The notes under the pieces are model-generated. The model made no database searches and had not been told where the DNA came from. It saw only the letters and a list, made by a program, of their open reading frames with translations. Positions 55,834-64,000 of a stretch of DNA of 64,000 nucleotides are shown here, piece by piece (position 1 is the stretch's first letter; every line of letters begins with the position of its first letter). The stretch comes from Actinomycetes bacterium (GTDB lineage Bacteria; Actinomycetota; Acidimicrobiia; Acidimicrobiales; Acidimicrobilacustridaceae). The stretch is taken from assembly GCA_029782145.1 (NCBI GenBank), contig JAKOVH010000016.1, positions 124,001 to 188,000 of the forward strand, read 5' to 3'. Made by a program: the position numbers and the translations under genes.

Positions 55834-57912
55834 TCAGCCTCGCTGCTCGCCGACCAGGGCGAGGAGCTCGTCGCCGAAGCGATTCACCTTCACCTCGCCC
55901 AGGCCGTGCACACCGAGCAGCTGCGCCGGCGTGGCGGGGCGGACGCTGGCGATCTCGACGAGCGTGCGGTCGTTGCAGATGACGTAGGCGGGCATGCCCG
56001 CGGCCCGGGCCTTCTCGGTGCGCCAGGCCCGCAGGGCGTCGAGCAGCTGGCGCCCGTCGTCGTCGAGGTCGGCCGGGGCGAGGGCACCGGCCGCGCGTGG
56101 CAGGTCGGGACGGGTGCGCGAGCGGCGGTGGGGCCGATCCCGGGTGGGCGGCGAGGCCGGTGCGGGCGTGGCCACGCCCTTGCCGACCTCGACGGGGTCG
56201 GTGCCGGCCCGCAGCGCGGCGCACGCGGCGACGACGGTGTCGAGGTACGGCGAGCGCTCCCGGCGCAGGTCGCGGGTGCCGTAGCGGCGCTGCGCCGCCC
56301 AGCTGCACACCAGCTCGCGCTCGGCGCGGGTGACGGCCACGTAGAACAGGCGCAGCTCCTCGGCGAGGGCCTCGCCCGTGCGGGCGTGGCCGATCGGGAC
56401 GAGGCCCTGCTCGAGCCCGGCCAGGTGCACGATGGGCCACTCCAGACCCTTGGCCGCGTGGAAGGTGGTGATCTCCACCGCGTCGCCCTGCCGGTCGGGC
56501 TGGTCGGCGCGGGTGGTGGACGACAGCCAGCTGAGGAACCCCGGCACGGTGGGTGCGGCCTCGACGGCGGCGTGGTCGCGGGCCAGCTGGAGCAGCGCGT
56601 CGACGTTGGCCCGCCGCTCCTCGGCCCGGTCGCCGGTGCCGGCGGCTTCGTCGACCGACGCGGCGAGGTCGGCAAGGGCCTCGTCGAAGGTGCCCCTCGA
56701 CCGGCGGAGGTCGGCCAGCGCCGCCTTCACCTCCGGCTGCTCGAGCAGCGGCGCGGCCCCCCGCACCCGGAACGGGATCTTGCCCGCGGCCAGGGCCTCC
56801 TCGATGGCGGGGATCTGGGCGTTGGTGCGCACGAGCACGGCCTGGGCCGACCAGGTGGCGCCCGGGGCGTGGTGGTCGCGCACCGCGCGAGCGACGCCCC
56901 GGGCTTCGGCCCGGTCGTCGTCGTAGGCGTGCACCGCCGGCACCGGGCCGTCGGGGCGGGTGGCCTGCAGGGCACCGCCCCGGTCGACCCCTCGGCCCCC
57001 GCCGAGCAGCACGGCGTTGGCCACGGCGAGGATCTGCGGGCTGGAGCGGTAGTTCTCGGTGAGGCGCACCACCTCGGCGGACGGGAACCGCTTCGGGAAG
57101 CGGCGCAGCGCCTCGGGGTCGGCCCCGTTCCAGGCGTAGATGGCCTGGTTCGGGTCGCCCACCACGCACAGGTCGAGCCGGTCGCCCCGCCACGCGTCGA
57201 GCAGCGCCTGCTGCAGCGGGTTGACGTCCTGGAACTCGTCGACGAACAGGTGCTGGAACCGCCACCGCTGGGCGGCGGCGAACTCGGGGTCGCGCAGCAG
57301 GTCGCGCCGGCACACCCTCAGCAGGTCGTCGAAGTCGACCAGGCGCCGCTCCCGGCGGGCGTCCTCGTAGCGGGCGAAGACCCGGGCGACCTCGGCCGGG
57401 TCGAGGGGCGGGCGCCGGCCCGCCGCGGTGGCGGCGGCGGCGTAGCCGTCGGGCTCCACCATGCGCGCCTTGGCCCACTCGATCTCGGCCACCACGTCGA
57501 CCGCGGGCACGTCCTTGGCCGCGGCGGGAAGCAGGCGGGCGACGAACCCCACCTTGCGATCGAGCAGGGTCGGGGGCTGGATCCCCCGGTCGGCCCAGCG
57601 GCTCCGGAGCTGGGCGTAGGCGACGGAGTGGAAGGTGCCGGCGGCCAGGCGGTCGTGGAGGCCGAGCGAGCGCAGGCGCCCGGTGAGCTCGCCGGCGGCC
57701 TTGCGGGTGAAGGTGAGGGCGAGCACGTGGCGGGGGTCGAGGTCGCCGGTGGCGGCCCGCCAGGCGATGCGCCGGGTGAGGACCCGGGTCTTGCCCGAAC
57801 CCGCCCCCGCCAGGATGCACAGCGGCGACGCGGCCGAGGTGACGGCGGCGCGCTGGGCGGGGTTGAGCCCCTCGAGCAGGGCGTCGGCATCCACGACCGA
57901 GACGGTACTCAC
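55834..57912 (-). CDS. uvrD2: UvrD-like helicase with C-terminal HRDC-like domain (UvrD2)
   Basis: 692 residues. Helicase motifs are the Q motif LNPAQRAAV, Walker A AGAGSGKT, the Asp-Glu box VDEFQD in HLFVDEFQDVNPLQQ, GDPNQAIYAWNGA, and VEITTFHAAKGLEW and YVAVTRAERELV. The C-terminal about 80 residues (DDDGRQLLDALRAWRTEKARAAGMPAYVICNDRTLVEIA) match an HRDC domain, the combination typical of mycobacterial UvrD2, an SF1A 3'-5' helicase. The start GTG 57912 is uncertain; GTG 57894 is an alternative. Confidence 0.9.
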   Translation of the reverse strand: MSTVSVVDADALLEGLNPAQRAAVTSAASPLCILAGAGSGKTRVLTRRIAWRAATGDLDPRHVLALTFTRKAAGELTGRLRSLGLHDRLAAGTFHSVAYAQLRSRWADRGIQPPTLLDRKVGFVARLLPAAAKDVPAVDVVAEIEWAKARMVEPDGYAAAATAAGRRPPLDPAEVARVFARYEDARRERRLVDFDDLLRVCRRDLLRDPEFAAAQRWRFQHLFVDEFQDVNPLQQALLDAWRGDRLDLCVVGDPNQAIYAWNGADPEALRRFPKRFPSAEVVRLTENYRSSPQILAVANAVLLGGGRGVDRGGALQATRPDGPVPAVHAYDDDRAEARGVARAVRDHHAPGATWSAQAVLVRTNAQIPAIEEALAAGKIPFRVRGAAPLLEQPEVKAALADLRRSRGTFDEALADLAASVDEAAGTGDRAEERRANVDALLQLARDHAAVEAAPTVPGFLSWLSSTTRADQPDRQGDAVEITTFHAAKGLEWPIVHLAGLEQGLVPIGHARTGEALAEELRLFYVAVTRAERELVCSWAAQRRYGTRDLRRERSPYLDTVVAACAALRAGTDPVEVGKGVATPAPASPPTRDRPHRRSRTRPDLPRAAGALAPADLDDDGRQLLDALRAWRTEKARAAGMPAYVICNDRTLVEIASVRPATPAQLLGVHGLGEVKVNRFGDELLALVGEQRG

Positions 57913-58045
57913 CCCCGGTGACAGCGCCGGTGGTCCCCGGGCCACCGGCGCACCCGCCGACGGCGCTCATCCCGGTGCCGCCCCGAGCTCCACGACGTGC
58001 GGAAACCCCGTGGGCCCGGCGCGGGTCGGTGGGTACGGTGAGCGC

Positions 58046-59770
58046 GTGCTGAGAGCGGACTCCATCGGCCGCGTGCTCGGCGGGCAGGTCGTCCTCGACC
58101 GGGTGTCGTTCACCCTCGACGGGCGCGACCGGGTGGGCGTCGTCGGCCCCAACGGTGTCGGCAAGTCGACCCTGCTGCGCACGGTCGCGGGCATCGACGC
58201 GCCCGACGGCGGCCGGATCGTCCGCGCCCCGCCGACGCTCACCGTCGGCTACCTGCCCCAGGAGCCCGACGCCCGACCGGGAGAGGACCTGCTCGGCTAC
58301 CTGGCCCGCCGCACCGGCGTGGCCGAGGCCTCGCGGCTGCTCGACCGGCGCACGGCTGAGCTGGGCGACGACGCCGCGTCGATCGAGGCGTACTCCGAGG
58401 CGTTGGAGCGGTTCCTCGCCGTGGGCGGCGACGACTTCGCAGCCCGCGCCGCCGAGGTGTGCGACCGGGTGGGCCTGGCGGCCGGCTCCGACGCGTCGGC
58501 GACCGCGGCCGATCGGTTCGGGCAGGCCGTCGACTCGCTGTCGGGCGGGGAGGCCGCCCGGGCGGCTCTCGCCGCCATCCTGCTCTCCAAGGTCGATGTG
58601 CTGCTGCTCGATGAGCCGACGAACAACCTCGACTTCGCCGGCCTCGAGCTGCTCGAGCGCTTCGTCGAGGGCTTCCCCGGCGCCGTGCTGGTGGTGTCCC
58701 ACGACCGGGCCTTCCTGAATCGTTGCGTGACCCGCATCCTCGAGATCGACGAGCACCGACGGACCACCACCGAATACGCCGGTGGGTGGAGCGCCTACGT
58801 CGAGCAGCGGGACCGGTCGCGCTCCCACCAGTACGACGCCCACCACGCCTACGTGGCCGAGCGCAGCCGGCTCGAGGACCGGCAACGTCGCCAGCGGCAG
58901 TGGTCCGAGCGAGGCGTTCGGCGGGCCAAGACCTCCGGCGAGCCCGACAAGAACCTGCGCCGGATGCGAGCCGAGCGCAGCGAGCAGCAGACCTCGAAGG
59001 TGCGCGCCACCGAGCGGGCGCTCGAGCGCCTCGAGGCGGTCGACAAGCCGTGGGAGGGGTGGGAGCTGCGCCTGCAGCTCGCCCCGTCGGTGCGCAGCGG
59101 CGACGTCGTGGCCCGGCTCGACGGCGCGGTGGTGGTGCGCGACGCCCGCTCTGATGATGGCGCCGACGACAACAGGGGCACCGACGACGGCGGCACCGGC
59201 CCCTTCGTGCTGGGCCCCGTCGACCTCGAGATCGGCTGGCAGGACCGGGTGGGGGTGCTCGGCCGCAACGGCTCGGGCAAGTCCACCCTGCTCGCCGCCC
59301 TGCTCGGGACGGCACCCCTCGAGCGTGGTCGCCGCTGGCTCGGCCCCGGCGTGCGGGTCGGCGAGCTGGACCAGGCCCGGGGGCTCTTCGACGACGACCG
59401 TCCGGTGGTCAGGGCCGTGCAGGTCGAGACCGGCCTCGACCTGAGCGAGGCCCGGTCGCTGCTCGCCAAGTTCGGGCTCGGTCCCGACCACGTCGGGCGC
59501 CGGGGCGGTGAGCTGTCACCGGGTGAGCGCAGCCGGGCCATCGTCGCCGTGCTGATGGCGCAGGGCGTGAACTGCCTCGTCCTCGACGAGCCGACGAACC
59601 ACCTCGACCTCGAGGCCATCGAGCAGCTCGAGGTCGCCCTGGCCGCCTACGAGGGCACCCTGGTGGTGGTGTCGCACGACCGGCGGTTCCTCGAGGCGCT
59701 CCACCTCACCCGCACCGTCGACGTCGAGGCCCTGGCCCTCCCGGCCGGCGAGCCCTCGTCCCTCGGCTAG
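58046..59770 (+). CDS. ABC-F family ATPase (non-EttA)
   Basis: 574 residues from GTG 58046. Two cassettes: GPNGVGKSTL with SGGEAARAAL and LLLDEPTNNLDF, and GRNGSGKSTL with LSPGERSRAIVAV and LVLDEPTNHLDLEAIEQL. The inter-cassette linker (YDAHHAYVAERSRLEDRQRRQRQWSERGVRRAK) is charged and long, as in ABC-F ribosome-associated proteins. The second cassette has LSPGE rather than LSGGE. It differs clearly from EttA and may be a Uup- or antibiotic-resistance-type protein. It is divergent from uvrD2. Confidence 0.88.
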   Translation: MLRADSIGRVLGGQVVLDRVSFTLDGRDRVGVVGPNGVGKSTLLRTVAGIDAPDGGRIVRAPPTLTVGYLPQEPDARPGEDLLGYLARRTGVAEASRLLDRRTAELGDDAASIEAYSEALERFLAVGGDDFAARAAEVCDRVGLAAGSDASATAADRFGQAVDSLSGGEAARAALAAILLSKVDVLLLDEPTNNLDFAGLELLERFVEGFPGAVLVVSHDRAFLNRCVTRILEIDEHRRTTTEYAGGWSAYVEQRDRSRSHQYDAHHAYVAERSRLEDRQRRQRQWSERGVRRAKTSGEPDKNLRRMRAERSEQQTSKVRATERALERLEAVDKPWEGWELRLQLAPSVRSGDVVARLDGAVVVRDARSDDGADDNRGTDDGGTGPFVLGPVDLEIGWQDRVGVLGRNGSGKSTLLAALLGTAPLERGRRWLGPGVRVGELDQARGLFDDDRPVVRAVQVETGLDLSEARSLLAKFGLGPDHVGRRGGELSPGERSRAIVAVLMAQGVNCLVLDEPTNHLDLEAIEQLEVALAAYEGTLVVVSHDRRFLEALHLTRTVDVEALALPAGEPSSLG

Positions 59771-59829
59771 CACGAGCTGGTCCCGGGCTCGTACCTCTCT
59801 GACCGGTCGAGCGCGGTCTACCGTGTGGC

Positions 59830-60486
59830 ATGCCCTACCCCGAGGACGCGCTGCACGCCAACGAGGAGCTGGTGCTCGACCTGCACCCGCACTGGTGGTA
59901 CTTCGCCTCCTCCGCCGGCGTGCTGCTGGTGGCGGTGGTGCTGGCCGGCTGGGTCCTGACGCTCGACGGCTGGGACGCGTTGAAGCTCGTGGTGGCGGTG
60001 GTGCTGATCGGCGCCCTGGGCTGGTTCGTCGAGCGCTACATCCGCTGGGTCAGCACCCACTTCGTGCTCACCTCGGACCGGGTGATCTACCGCAGCGGCA
60101 TCGTCGCCAAGCGCGGCATCGAGATCCCCCTCGAGCGCATCAACACGATCTTCTTCCACCAGCGCATCTTCGAGCGCATGCTCGGCCTCGGCGATCTCGA
60201 GATCGAGTCGGCCAGCAAGGACGGCGCCCAGCGCTTCGACGACATCAAGAACCCGAGCGCCGTGCAGAACGAGATCTACCAGCAGATGGAAGCCAACGAG
60301 ATCAAGCGGGCCAACCGCATCTCGGGGGGCATCAACGCCGCCCAGGCCGCCCACGCCGCGGCCGCGGCGCCGGCGGCACCGAACATCCCCGAGCAGATCC
60401 AGCAGCTCGCCGCCCTGCGCGACCAGGGCCACATCACGCCCGAGGAGTTCGAGGCCAAGAAGGCCGAGCTGCTCGGACGCATGTAG
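59830..60486 (+). CDS. membrane PH-domain (DUF304-like) protein with SHOCT tail
   Basis: 218 residues. Two transmembrane helices (YFASSAGVLLVAVVLAGWVL and LKLVVAVVLIGALGWFV) are followed by a bacterial PH-like domain (HFVLTSDRVIYRSGIVAKRGIEIPLERINTIFFHQRIFERMLG), an Ala-rich spacer and a SHOCT tail (IPEQIQQLAALRDQGHITPEEFEAKKAELLGRM). SHOCT is a short oligomerisation motif. Such proteins are membrane-associated and their role is unknown. It is followed by a strong palindromic hairpin and convergent galK. Confidence 0.88.
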   Translation: MPYPEDALHANEELVLDLHPHWWYFASSAGVLLVAVVLAGWVLTLDGWDALKLVVAVVLIGALGWFVERYIRWVSTHFVLTSDRVIYRSGIVAKRGIEIPLERINTIFFHQRIFERMLGLGDLEIESASKDGAQRFDDIKNPSAVQNEIYQQMEANEIKRANRISGGINAAQAAHAAAAAPAAPNIPEQIQQLAALRDQGHITPEEFEAKKAELLGRM

Positions 60487-60518
60487 GCACCCTCGTACCC
60501 GGCCCTCGCCCGACCGAT

Positions 60519-60564
60519 CGCTGGCTCGATCGATCACCTCATGAGGTCACGGATCGAGCCAGCG
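60519..60564. terminator. long palindromic hairpin between convergent genes
   Basis: Arms 60519-60541 and 60542-60564 are 23 bases each. The outer 13 bases and the inner six are perfectly complementary, with four mismatched bases between them. The symmetry centre is inside TGAGGT/ACCTCA. It lies between the convergent PH-SHOCT and galK genes and is best read as a bidirectional terminator. Confidence 0.75.
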
Positions 60565-60595
60565 GTGGAGGGGAGCGGTGGGCCGAGGCACGGGC

Positions 60596-61651
60596 TCAGG
60601 TCGTGCCGGACTCCCGCACCCAGGCACCGCGGGACGGCCGCACCCGCCAGCCCCGGCCGGTGAGCGCGCCCGGGTCGGGCAGGGCGCCTCGCTCGCAGAG
60701 CGCCACCACGCACCCGCCGAAGCCGGCGCCGGTGAGGCGGGCACCGAGCACTCCGGGCAGATCCATGAGCCGGCTCACGGTCGAGTCGAGGGCCGGTGTC
60801 GACACCTCGAAGTCGTCGCGCAGGCTGGCGTGGCTCTCGAGCATCAGCTGCCCGACCATCGGCAGGTCGCCGCGCGGCAGCGCGTCGGCCGCCGCTCGCA
60901 CCCGGGCGCACTCGGTGACCACGTGGCGGGCCCGCCGCCGTAGCACGGGGTCGTCGATGGCATCGAGCGAGTCGAGCGACGCCGACGGCAGCGGGCCGAC
61001 GAGCCCAGCGGCCGCCTCGCACTGGCGGCGGCGCTCGGCGTAGCCGGAGGTGTCGAGGCTGCGCTCCTGGCCCGAGTGCACCACGACCACGTCGACGTCG
61101 TCGGGCAGCGGCACCGGGGCCACCGAGTCGTCCGACAGGTCGAGCAGCAGGGCGTGCCCCTCCACGCCGCAGGCCGACGTGAGCTGGTCGAGCAGCCCGC
61201 AGGGCACACCGACGGCCCGGTGCTCGGCCCGCTGGCCGGCACGGGCGAGCTCCAGAGGGGTGCCGCGGAAGCCCAGCGCGAGCATCAGCGCCAGCTCCAG
61301 CGCGGCCGACGACGACAGCCCGGCGCCGACCGGCACCGTGGAGCTGACGACGCCCTCGAACCCGACGGCGGCCTGCAGCTGCTCGGCCACCGCGGCCACG
61401 AACCGGCCCCACGGCGGGCCGTCGACCTCCTCGGCCCTCGTCCCGAGCGCGACATCCACATGCCCGGCCAGCTGGTCGGAGCGCACCCGCACGCGGTCGC
61501 CGCGGCGGGCCCCTCGCACGGTGGTGCCCAGGTCGACGGCCATGGTGAGCGACACGCCGCCGGCGTGGTCGGTGTGGTCGCCGATCAGCACCACCCGCCC
61601 CGGCGCCCACGCCTCCACCTCGACCGGCCGCGCCGGGGGCACCGCGCTCAC
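60596..61651 (-). CDS. galK: galactokinase-like GHMP kinase
   Basis: 351 residues from GTG 61651, overlapping the galT stop (GTGA). The signature substrate loop is RVVLIGDHTDHAGG (about residues 19-32), where the canonical GEHTDYN has Glu changed to Asp and Tyr to His. The GHMP ATP loop is VPVGAGLSSSAALE, and the late TGAGFGGC is typical. It would phosphorylate galactose (or a related sugar) at C1. The changed loop may alter sugar choice. The gene order galT-galK and the overlap indicate an operon. Confidence 0.88.
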   Translation of the reverse strand: MSAVPPARPVEVEAWAPGRVVLIGDHTDHAGGVSLTMAVDLGTTVRGARRGDRVRVRSDQLAGHVDVALGTRAEEVDGPPWGRFVAAVAEQLQAAVGFEGVVSSTVPVGAGLSSSAALELALMLALGFRGTPLELARAGQRAEHRAVGVPCGLLDQLTSACGVEGHALLLDLSDDSVAPVPLPDDVDVVVVHSGQERSLDTSGYAERRRQCEAAAGLVGPLPSASLDSLDAIDDPVLRRRARHVVTECARVRAAADALPRGDLPMVGQLMLESHASLRDDFEVSTPALDSTVSRLMDLPGVLGARLTGAGFGGCVVALCERGALPDPGALTGRGWRVRPSRGAWVRESGTT

Positions 61652-62541
61652 GCCTCCCTGAGCCGGGCCGCCGCCTCGGCCGGGTCCACGGGGTTGAACC
61701 ACACCCCGCTGCCCAGCTCGCCGGACGCCACGAAGCGGGGCACACCGGGGGCCCGCAGCAGCGGGGCGATGTGGACGTGCAGCCACGCCTCGGGCCATTC
61801 GCCGCCGTCGAAGGGCCGCTGGTGGAACCACAGCATGAACGGCATCGGGGCGTCGAAGAGCCGGTCGAGCCGCCCCACCACGTCGACGAGGAGCCGGCCC
61901 AGGCCGTCGCGCCCGTCGCTGTCGAGGGTGGGCAGGTCGGGCACCGCCTGCGCTGGCGCCAGCAGCAGCTCGAAGGGCCACGTCGCCGCCACCGGCACCC
62001 AGGCCCGCCAGCCAGCGCCGGCCGCCGCCACCACGCGGTGGCCCGGAGCGTCGGGCCCGAGGCCGGCCGCGGTGCGCCCGCCGGCCAGCTCCACCGCCGC
62101 GGCCGGGGGGACCGAGCCGAACGCGTAGATCTGGCCGTGGGGGTGGGCGATGGTGGCGCCCACCTCCGGGCCGCGGTTCTCGAACACCAGCACGTAGTCG
62201 ACGTCGGGCCGGGAGCCGAGGGCGGCCGAGCGGTCGGCCCACAGGTCGACGACCCGCCGGGCCTCCGCCGGGGACAGGTCGGCGAAGGAGGCGTCGTGGC
62301 GCGGCGTGTAGAGCACGATCTCGGCACGCTGGCCGGGGAACGGCGGCCACCGGTTGGGGAACGCCTTGACCTCGTAGGGCTCCGGCGCCTCCAGCCCGCC
62401 CGGGCAGAACGGGCAGCCGTGGGCCGGGAGGTTGGGCCGGTCCTGGCGGCTCGGCACGATCCACGTCGAGGCGCCGGTCAGCGGGTCGACGCGCTCACCG
62501 GGCCCGCGCTGGTGCTCGTGCGAAGGGGCCGGGGCGTCCAC
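61648..62541 (-). CDS. galT: galactose-1-phosphate uridylyltransferase-like protein
   Basis: 297 residues from GTG 62541, shorter than usual class I GalT (about 340). The catalytic HPH is in ATIAHPHGQIYAF, with the upstream CPFCPG zinc ligands and VFENRG. The C-terminal WFHQRPFDGGEWPEAWLHVHIAPLLR has the second histidine cluster. It exchanges UDP and galactose-1-phosphate through a uridylyl-histidine. Start 62541 is used because upstream residues are arginine/proline-rich. It lies first in the galT-galK operon, divergent from the hydrolase at 62622. Confidence 0.88.
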   Translation of the reverse strand: MDAPAPSHEHQRGPGERVDPLTGASTWIVPSRQDRPNLPAHGCPFCPGGLEAPEPYEVKAFPNRWPPFPGQRAEIVLYTPRHDASFADLSPAEARRVVDLWADRSAALGSRPDVDYVLVFENRGPEVGATIAHPHGQIYAFGSVPPAAAVELAGGRTAAGLGPDAPGHRVVAAAGAGWRAWVPVAATWPFELLLAPAQAVPDLPTLDSDGRDGLGRLLVDVVGRLDRLFDAPMPFMLWFHQRPFDGGEWPEAWLHVHIAPLLRAPGVPRFVASGELGSGVWFNPVDPAEAAARLREA

Positions 62542-62621
62542 GGCGCCGCACCGTAGCCGGGGAGGTGACGGCGCCGGCCGTGCGCTTGACCGCACCGAGG
62601 CCCCGAAGGAACATGCCGCCC

Positions 62622-63497
62622 ATGCGCGCCCCGGCCAACGGCATCGAGCTCGAGTACGAGACCTTCGGCGACCCGCAGGACCCGCCCCTGCTGCTCGTCA
62701 TGGGCCTCGGCGCCCAGCTCGTGTGGTGGCATCCCGAGCTCTGCCACAGCCTCGTCGACCGGGGCTTCTACGTGATCCGGTTCGACAACCGCGACGTCGG
62801 GCTGTCCACCAAGGTCGACACCCACATCGACGTGCTCGCCGCGGTCGCCGGCGTGCTGCAGGGCGAACAGGTGGAGGCGCCGTACGACCTCACCGACATG
62901 GCCGCCGACGCGTGGGGGCTGTGCGACCACCTCGGGCTCGACCGCGTGCACCTCTTCGGCGGCTCCCTCGGCGGGATGATCGTCCAGCAGATGGCCATCG
63001 ACCGGCCCGACCGGGTGGCCACCCTCACGTCGTTCATGTCGACCACCGGCGACCCCGACGTCGGTCAGCCCACCCCGGAGGCGCTGGCGGTGCTGCTCGA
63101 GCCGTCGCCCGCCGACCGCGACCTGTTCGTCGCCAAGGCCGTCGAGTCGGGCAAGGTCCTCAACGGCCCGGAGCACTGCGACCTGGACTGGATCGCCGAG
63201 CGGGCGGCGCTGTCGTTCGACCGCTGCTTCCATCCCGACGGCGTCGCCAACCAGCTCCTCGCCATCCTCGTCTCGCCGTCCCGGTCGGCCGGTCTGCGCC
63301 GCCTCGACCTCCCGTCACTCGTGATCCACGGCGACGCCGACCCGCTCATCACCATCAGCGGCGGCGAGCGCACCGCCGAGTGCCTCCAGGGGTCGGAGTT
63401 CCTGCGGCTCGACGGGATGGGGCACGATCTGCCCCGCTACTTCTGGGCGACGGTGATCCACCACGTGGTGTCCCTCGCCGCCCGCGCCGCCGCCTGA
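62622..63497 (+). CDS. alpha/beta hydrolase
   Basis: 291 residues. The oxyanion segment is LLLVMGLGAQLVWW, the nucleophile elbow is HLFGGSLGGMIVQQ (Ser), the acid is probably in VIHGDADPLITISGG and the His in LDGMGHDLPRYF. This matches the short alpha/beta hydrolases often adjacent to lipid genes. The substrate is unknown. ATG 62613 (three residues longer, with AAGGA only two bases away) is an alternative start. It is followed after 39 bases by the CoA-transferase-type gene and may be cotranscribed. Confidence 0.85.
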   Translation: MRAPANGIELEYETFGDPQDPPLLLVMGLGAQLVWWHPELCHSLVDRGFYVIRFDNRDVGLSTKVDTHIDVLAAVAGVLQGEQVEAPYDLTDMAADAWGLCDHLGLDRVHLFGGSLGGMIVQQMAIDRPDRVATLTSFMSTTGDPDVGQPTPEALAVLLEPSPADRDLFVAKAVESGKVLNGPEHCDLDWIAERAALSFDRCFHPDGVANQLLAILVSPSRSAGLRRLDLPSLVIHGDADPLITISGGERTAECLQGSEFLRLDGMGHDLPRYFWATVIHHVVSLAARAAA

Positions 63498-63536
63498 GCG
63501 GCACCCGACCGACCACCCGAGGGGGAGACGACGACG

Positions 63537-64000
63537 ATGGGACCGCTCGCGGGAGTTCGCGTGGTGGAGATCGCGGGCATCGGCCCAGGGCCGTTCGCGG
63601 CCATGATGCTGGCCGACATGGGCGCCGACGTGGTGCGCGTCGACCGGGCCGCCAACGCCTGGGGCGGTGACCCCTCTGACCCGCCCAAGGACGTGATGAA
63701 CCGGGGCCGGCGCTCGGTCGCCGTCGACCTCAAGCACCCCGACGGGGTGGAGACGGTGCTGGGCCTGGTGGAGAAGGCCGACGCGCTGATCGAAGGCTTC
63801 CGCCCCGGGGTCACCGAGCGGCTCGGCATCGGTCCCGACACCTGCCTGGCCCGCAACCCGAAGCTGGTCTACGGCCGCATGACGGGGTGGGGCCAGGACG
63901 GTCCCATGGCCCCGATGGCCGGGCACGACATCAACTACATCTCGATCGGTGGGGCGCTCGGCGCCATCGGCCGGCCGGGAGAGCGCCCGCAGCCGCCGCT
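63537..64000 (+). CDS. alpha-methylacyl-CoA racemase / CaiB-family protein, N-terminal part, cut by window edge
   Basis: About 154 residues are present, open to the right edge. It begins [20 protein letters not shown], then [17 protein letters not shown] and [18 protein letters not shown]. The catalytic block [31 protein letters not shown] includes GHDINY, typical of alpha-methylacyl-CoA racemase, in which His and Asp exchange the alpha proton. Such enzymes prepare 2-methyl-branched acyl-CoA for beta-oxidation, in keeping with the lipid theme of the window. The start ATG 63537 has GGGGGAG nine bases upstream. Confidence 0.9.
   Translation, partial: MGPLAGVRVVEIAGIGPGPFAAMMLADMGADVVRVDRAANAWGGDPSDPPKDVMNRGRRSVAVDLKHPDGVETVLGLVEKADALIEGFRPGVTERLGIGPDTCLARNPKLVYGRMTGWGQDGPMAPMAGHDINYISIGGALGAIGRPGERPQPP

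Overview
The window is very GC-rich, densely packed DNA with many GTG and TTG starts and many 1-4 bp start/stop overlaps. It carries several genes typical of Actinobacteria: a fused 2-oxoglutarate metabolism enzyme (Kgd), the mismatch endonuclease NucS, a UvrD helicase ending in an HRDC-like domain, MMPL/RND and UbiB proteins, a DUF222-HNH gene and DUF2510 and SHOCT proteins. Together with the abundance of acyl-CoA, P450 and CoA-transferase genes this fits a free-living actinobacterium, perhaps of the Acidimicrobiia. That placement is inferred from gene content, not from a marker tree. I found no rRNA or tRNA gene, CRISPR array or complete insertion sequence.

Left part (1-12.8 kb): the start of a carboxylesterase cut by the window edge, then divergent VOC-amidase genes, a P450 coupled to a carboxymuconolactone-decarboxylase-like gene, a fatty acid desaturase with an operator-like palindrome at its start, RmuC, an SDR-MaoC pair resembling the two catalytic parts of a multifunctional beta-oxidation enzyme, a histidine phosphatase, a ParB-like small protein, and an ABC solute-binding lipoprotein.

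Catabolic locus (about 11.3-24.6 kb): seven tightly coupled minus-strand genes (aldehyde dehydrogenase, amidohydrolase, ferredoxin, SDR, P450, DUF385 protein, TetR regulator), three more minus-strand genes (CoA transferase, DUF35 protein, Ltp2-like thiolase), and a divergent acyl-CoA ligase and APH-family kinase. Three promoter regions share CGTTCT/AGAACG palindromic sites, so the TetR protein at the end of the operon may control the whole set, including the solute-binding protein. The gene set suggests uptake, hydroxylation, oxidation, CoA activation and retro-aldol shortening of a lipid, steroid-like or terpenoid acid. The substrate is unknown.

Accessory stretch (about 25.1-33.5 kb): visibly less GC-biased, made of small genes of poor conservation: DUF222-HNH, a proline-rich membrane protein with two Ltp-type repeats, tiny membrane proteins, a frameshifted DUF4265 gene, a DUF2510 protein, a PIN-like protein and several small lipoproteins. 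Near-identical intergenic sequences recur, which suggests cassette-like gain or duplication. A roughly 0.5 kb part of it (31959-32493) has no convincing gene.

Right part (33.6-64 kb): mostly housekeeping. It holds a MetF-like protein, aldo/keto reductase, NucS, alpha/beta hydrolase, UbiB kinase, CysQ-like phosphatase, sulfotransferase-like protein, EttA, a three-part NYN nuclease/S1/lysine-rich-tail protein, M20 peptidase, Kgd, an MMPL transporter, ExoIII, a hotdog thioesterase, a large lipoprotein, a DUF2505 protein, UvrD2, a second ABC-F protein, a PH-SHOCT membrane protein, galT-galK, another alpha/beta hydrolase and an alpha-methylacyl-CoA racemase cut by the right edge.
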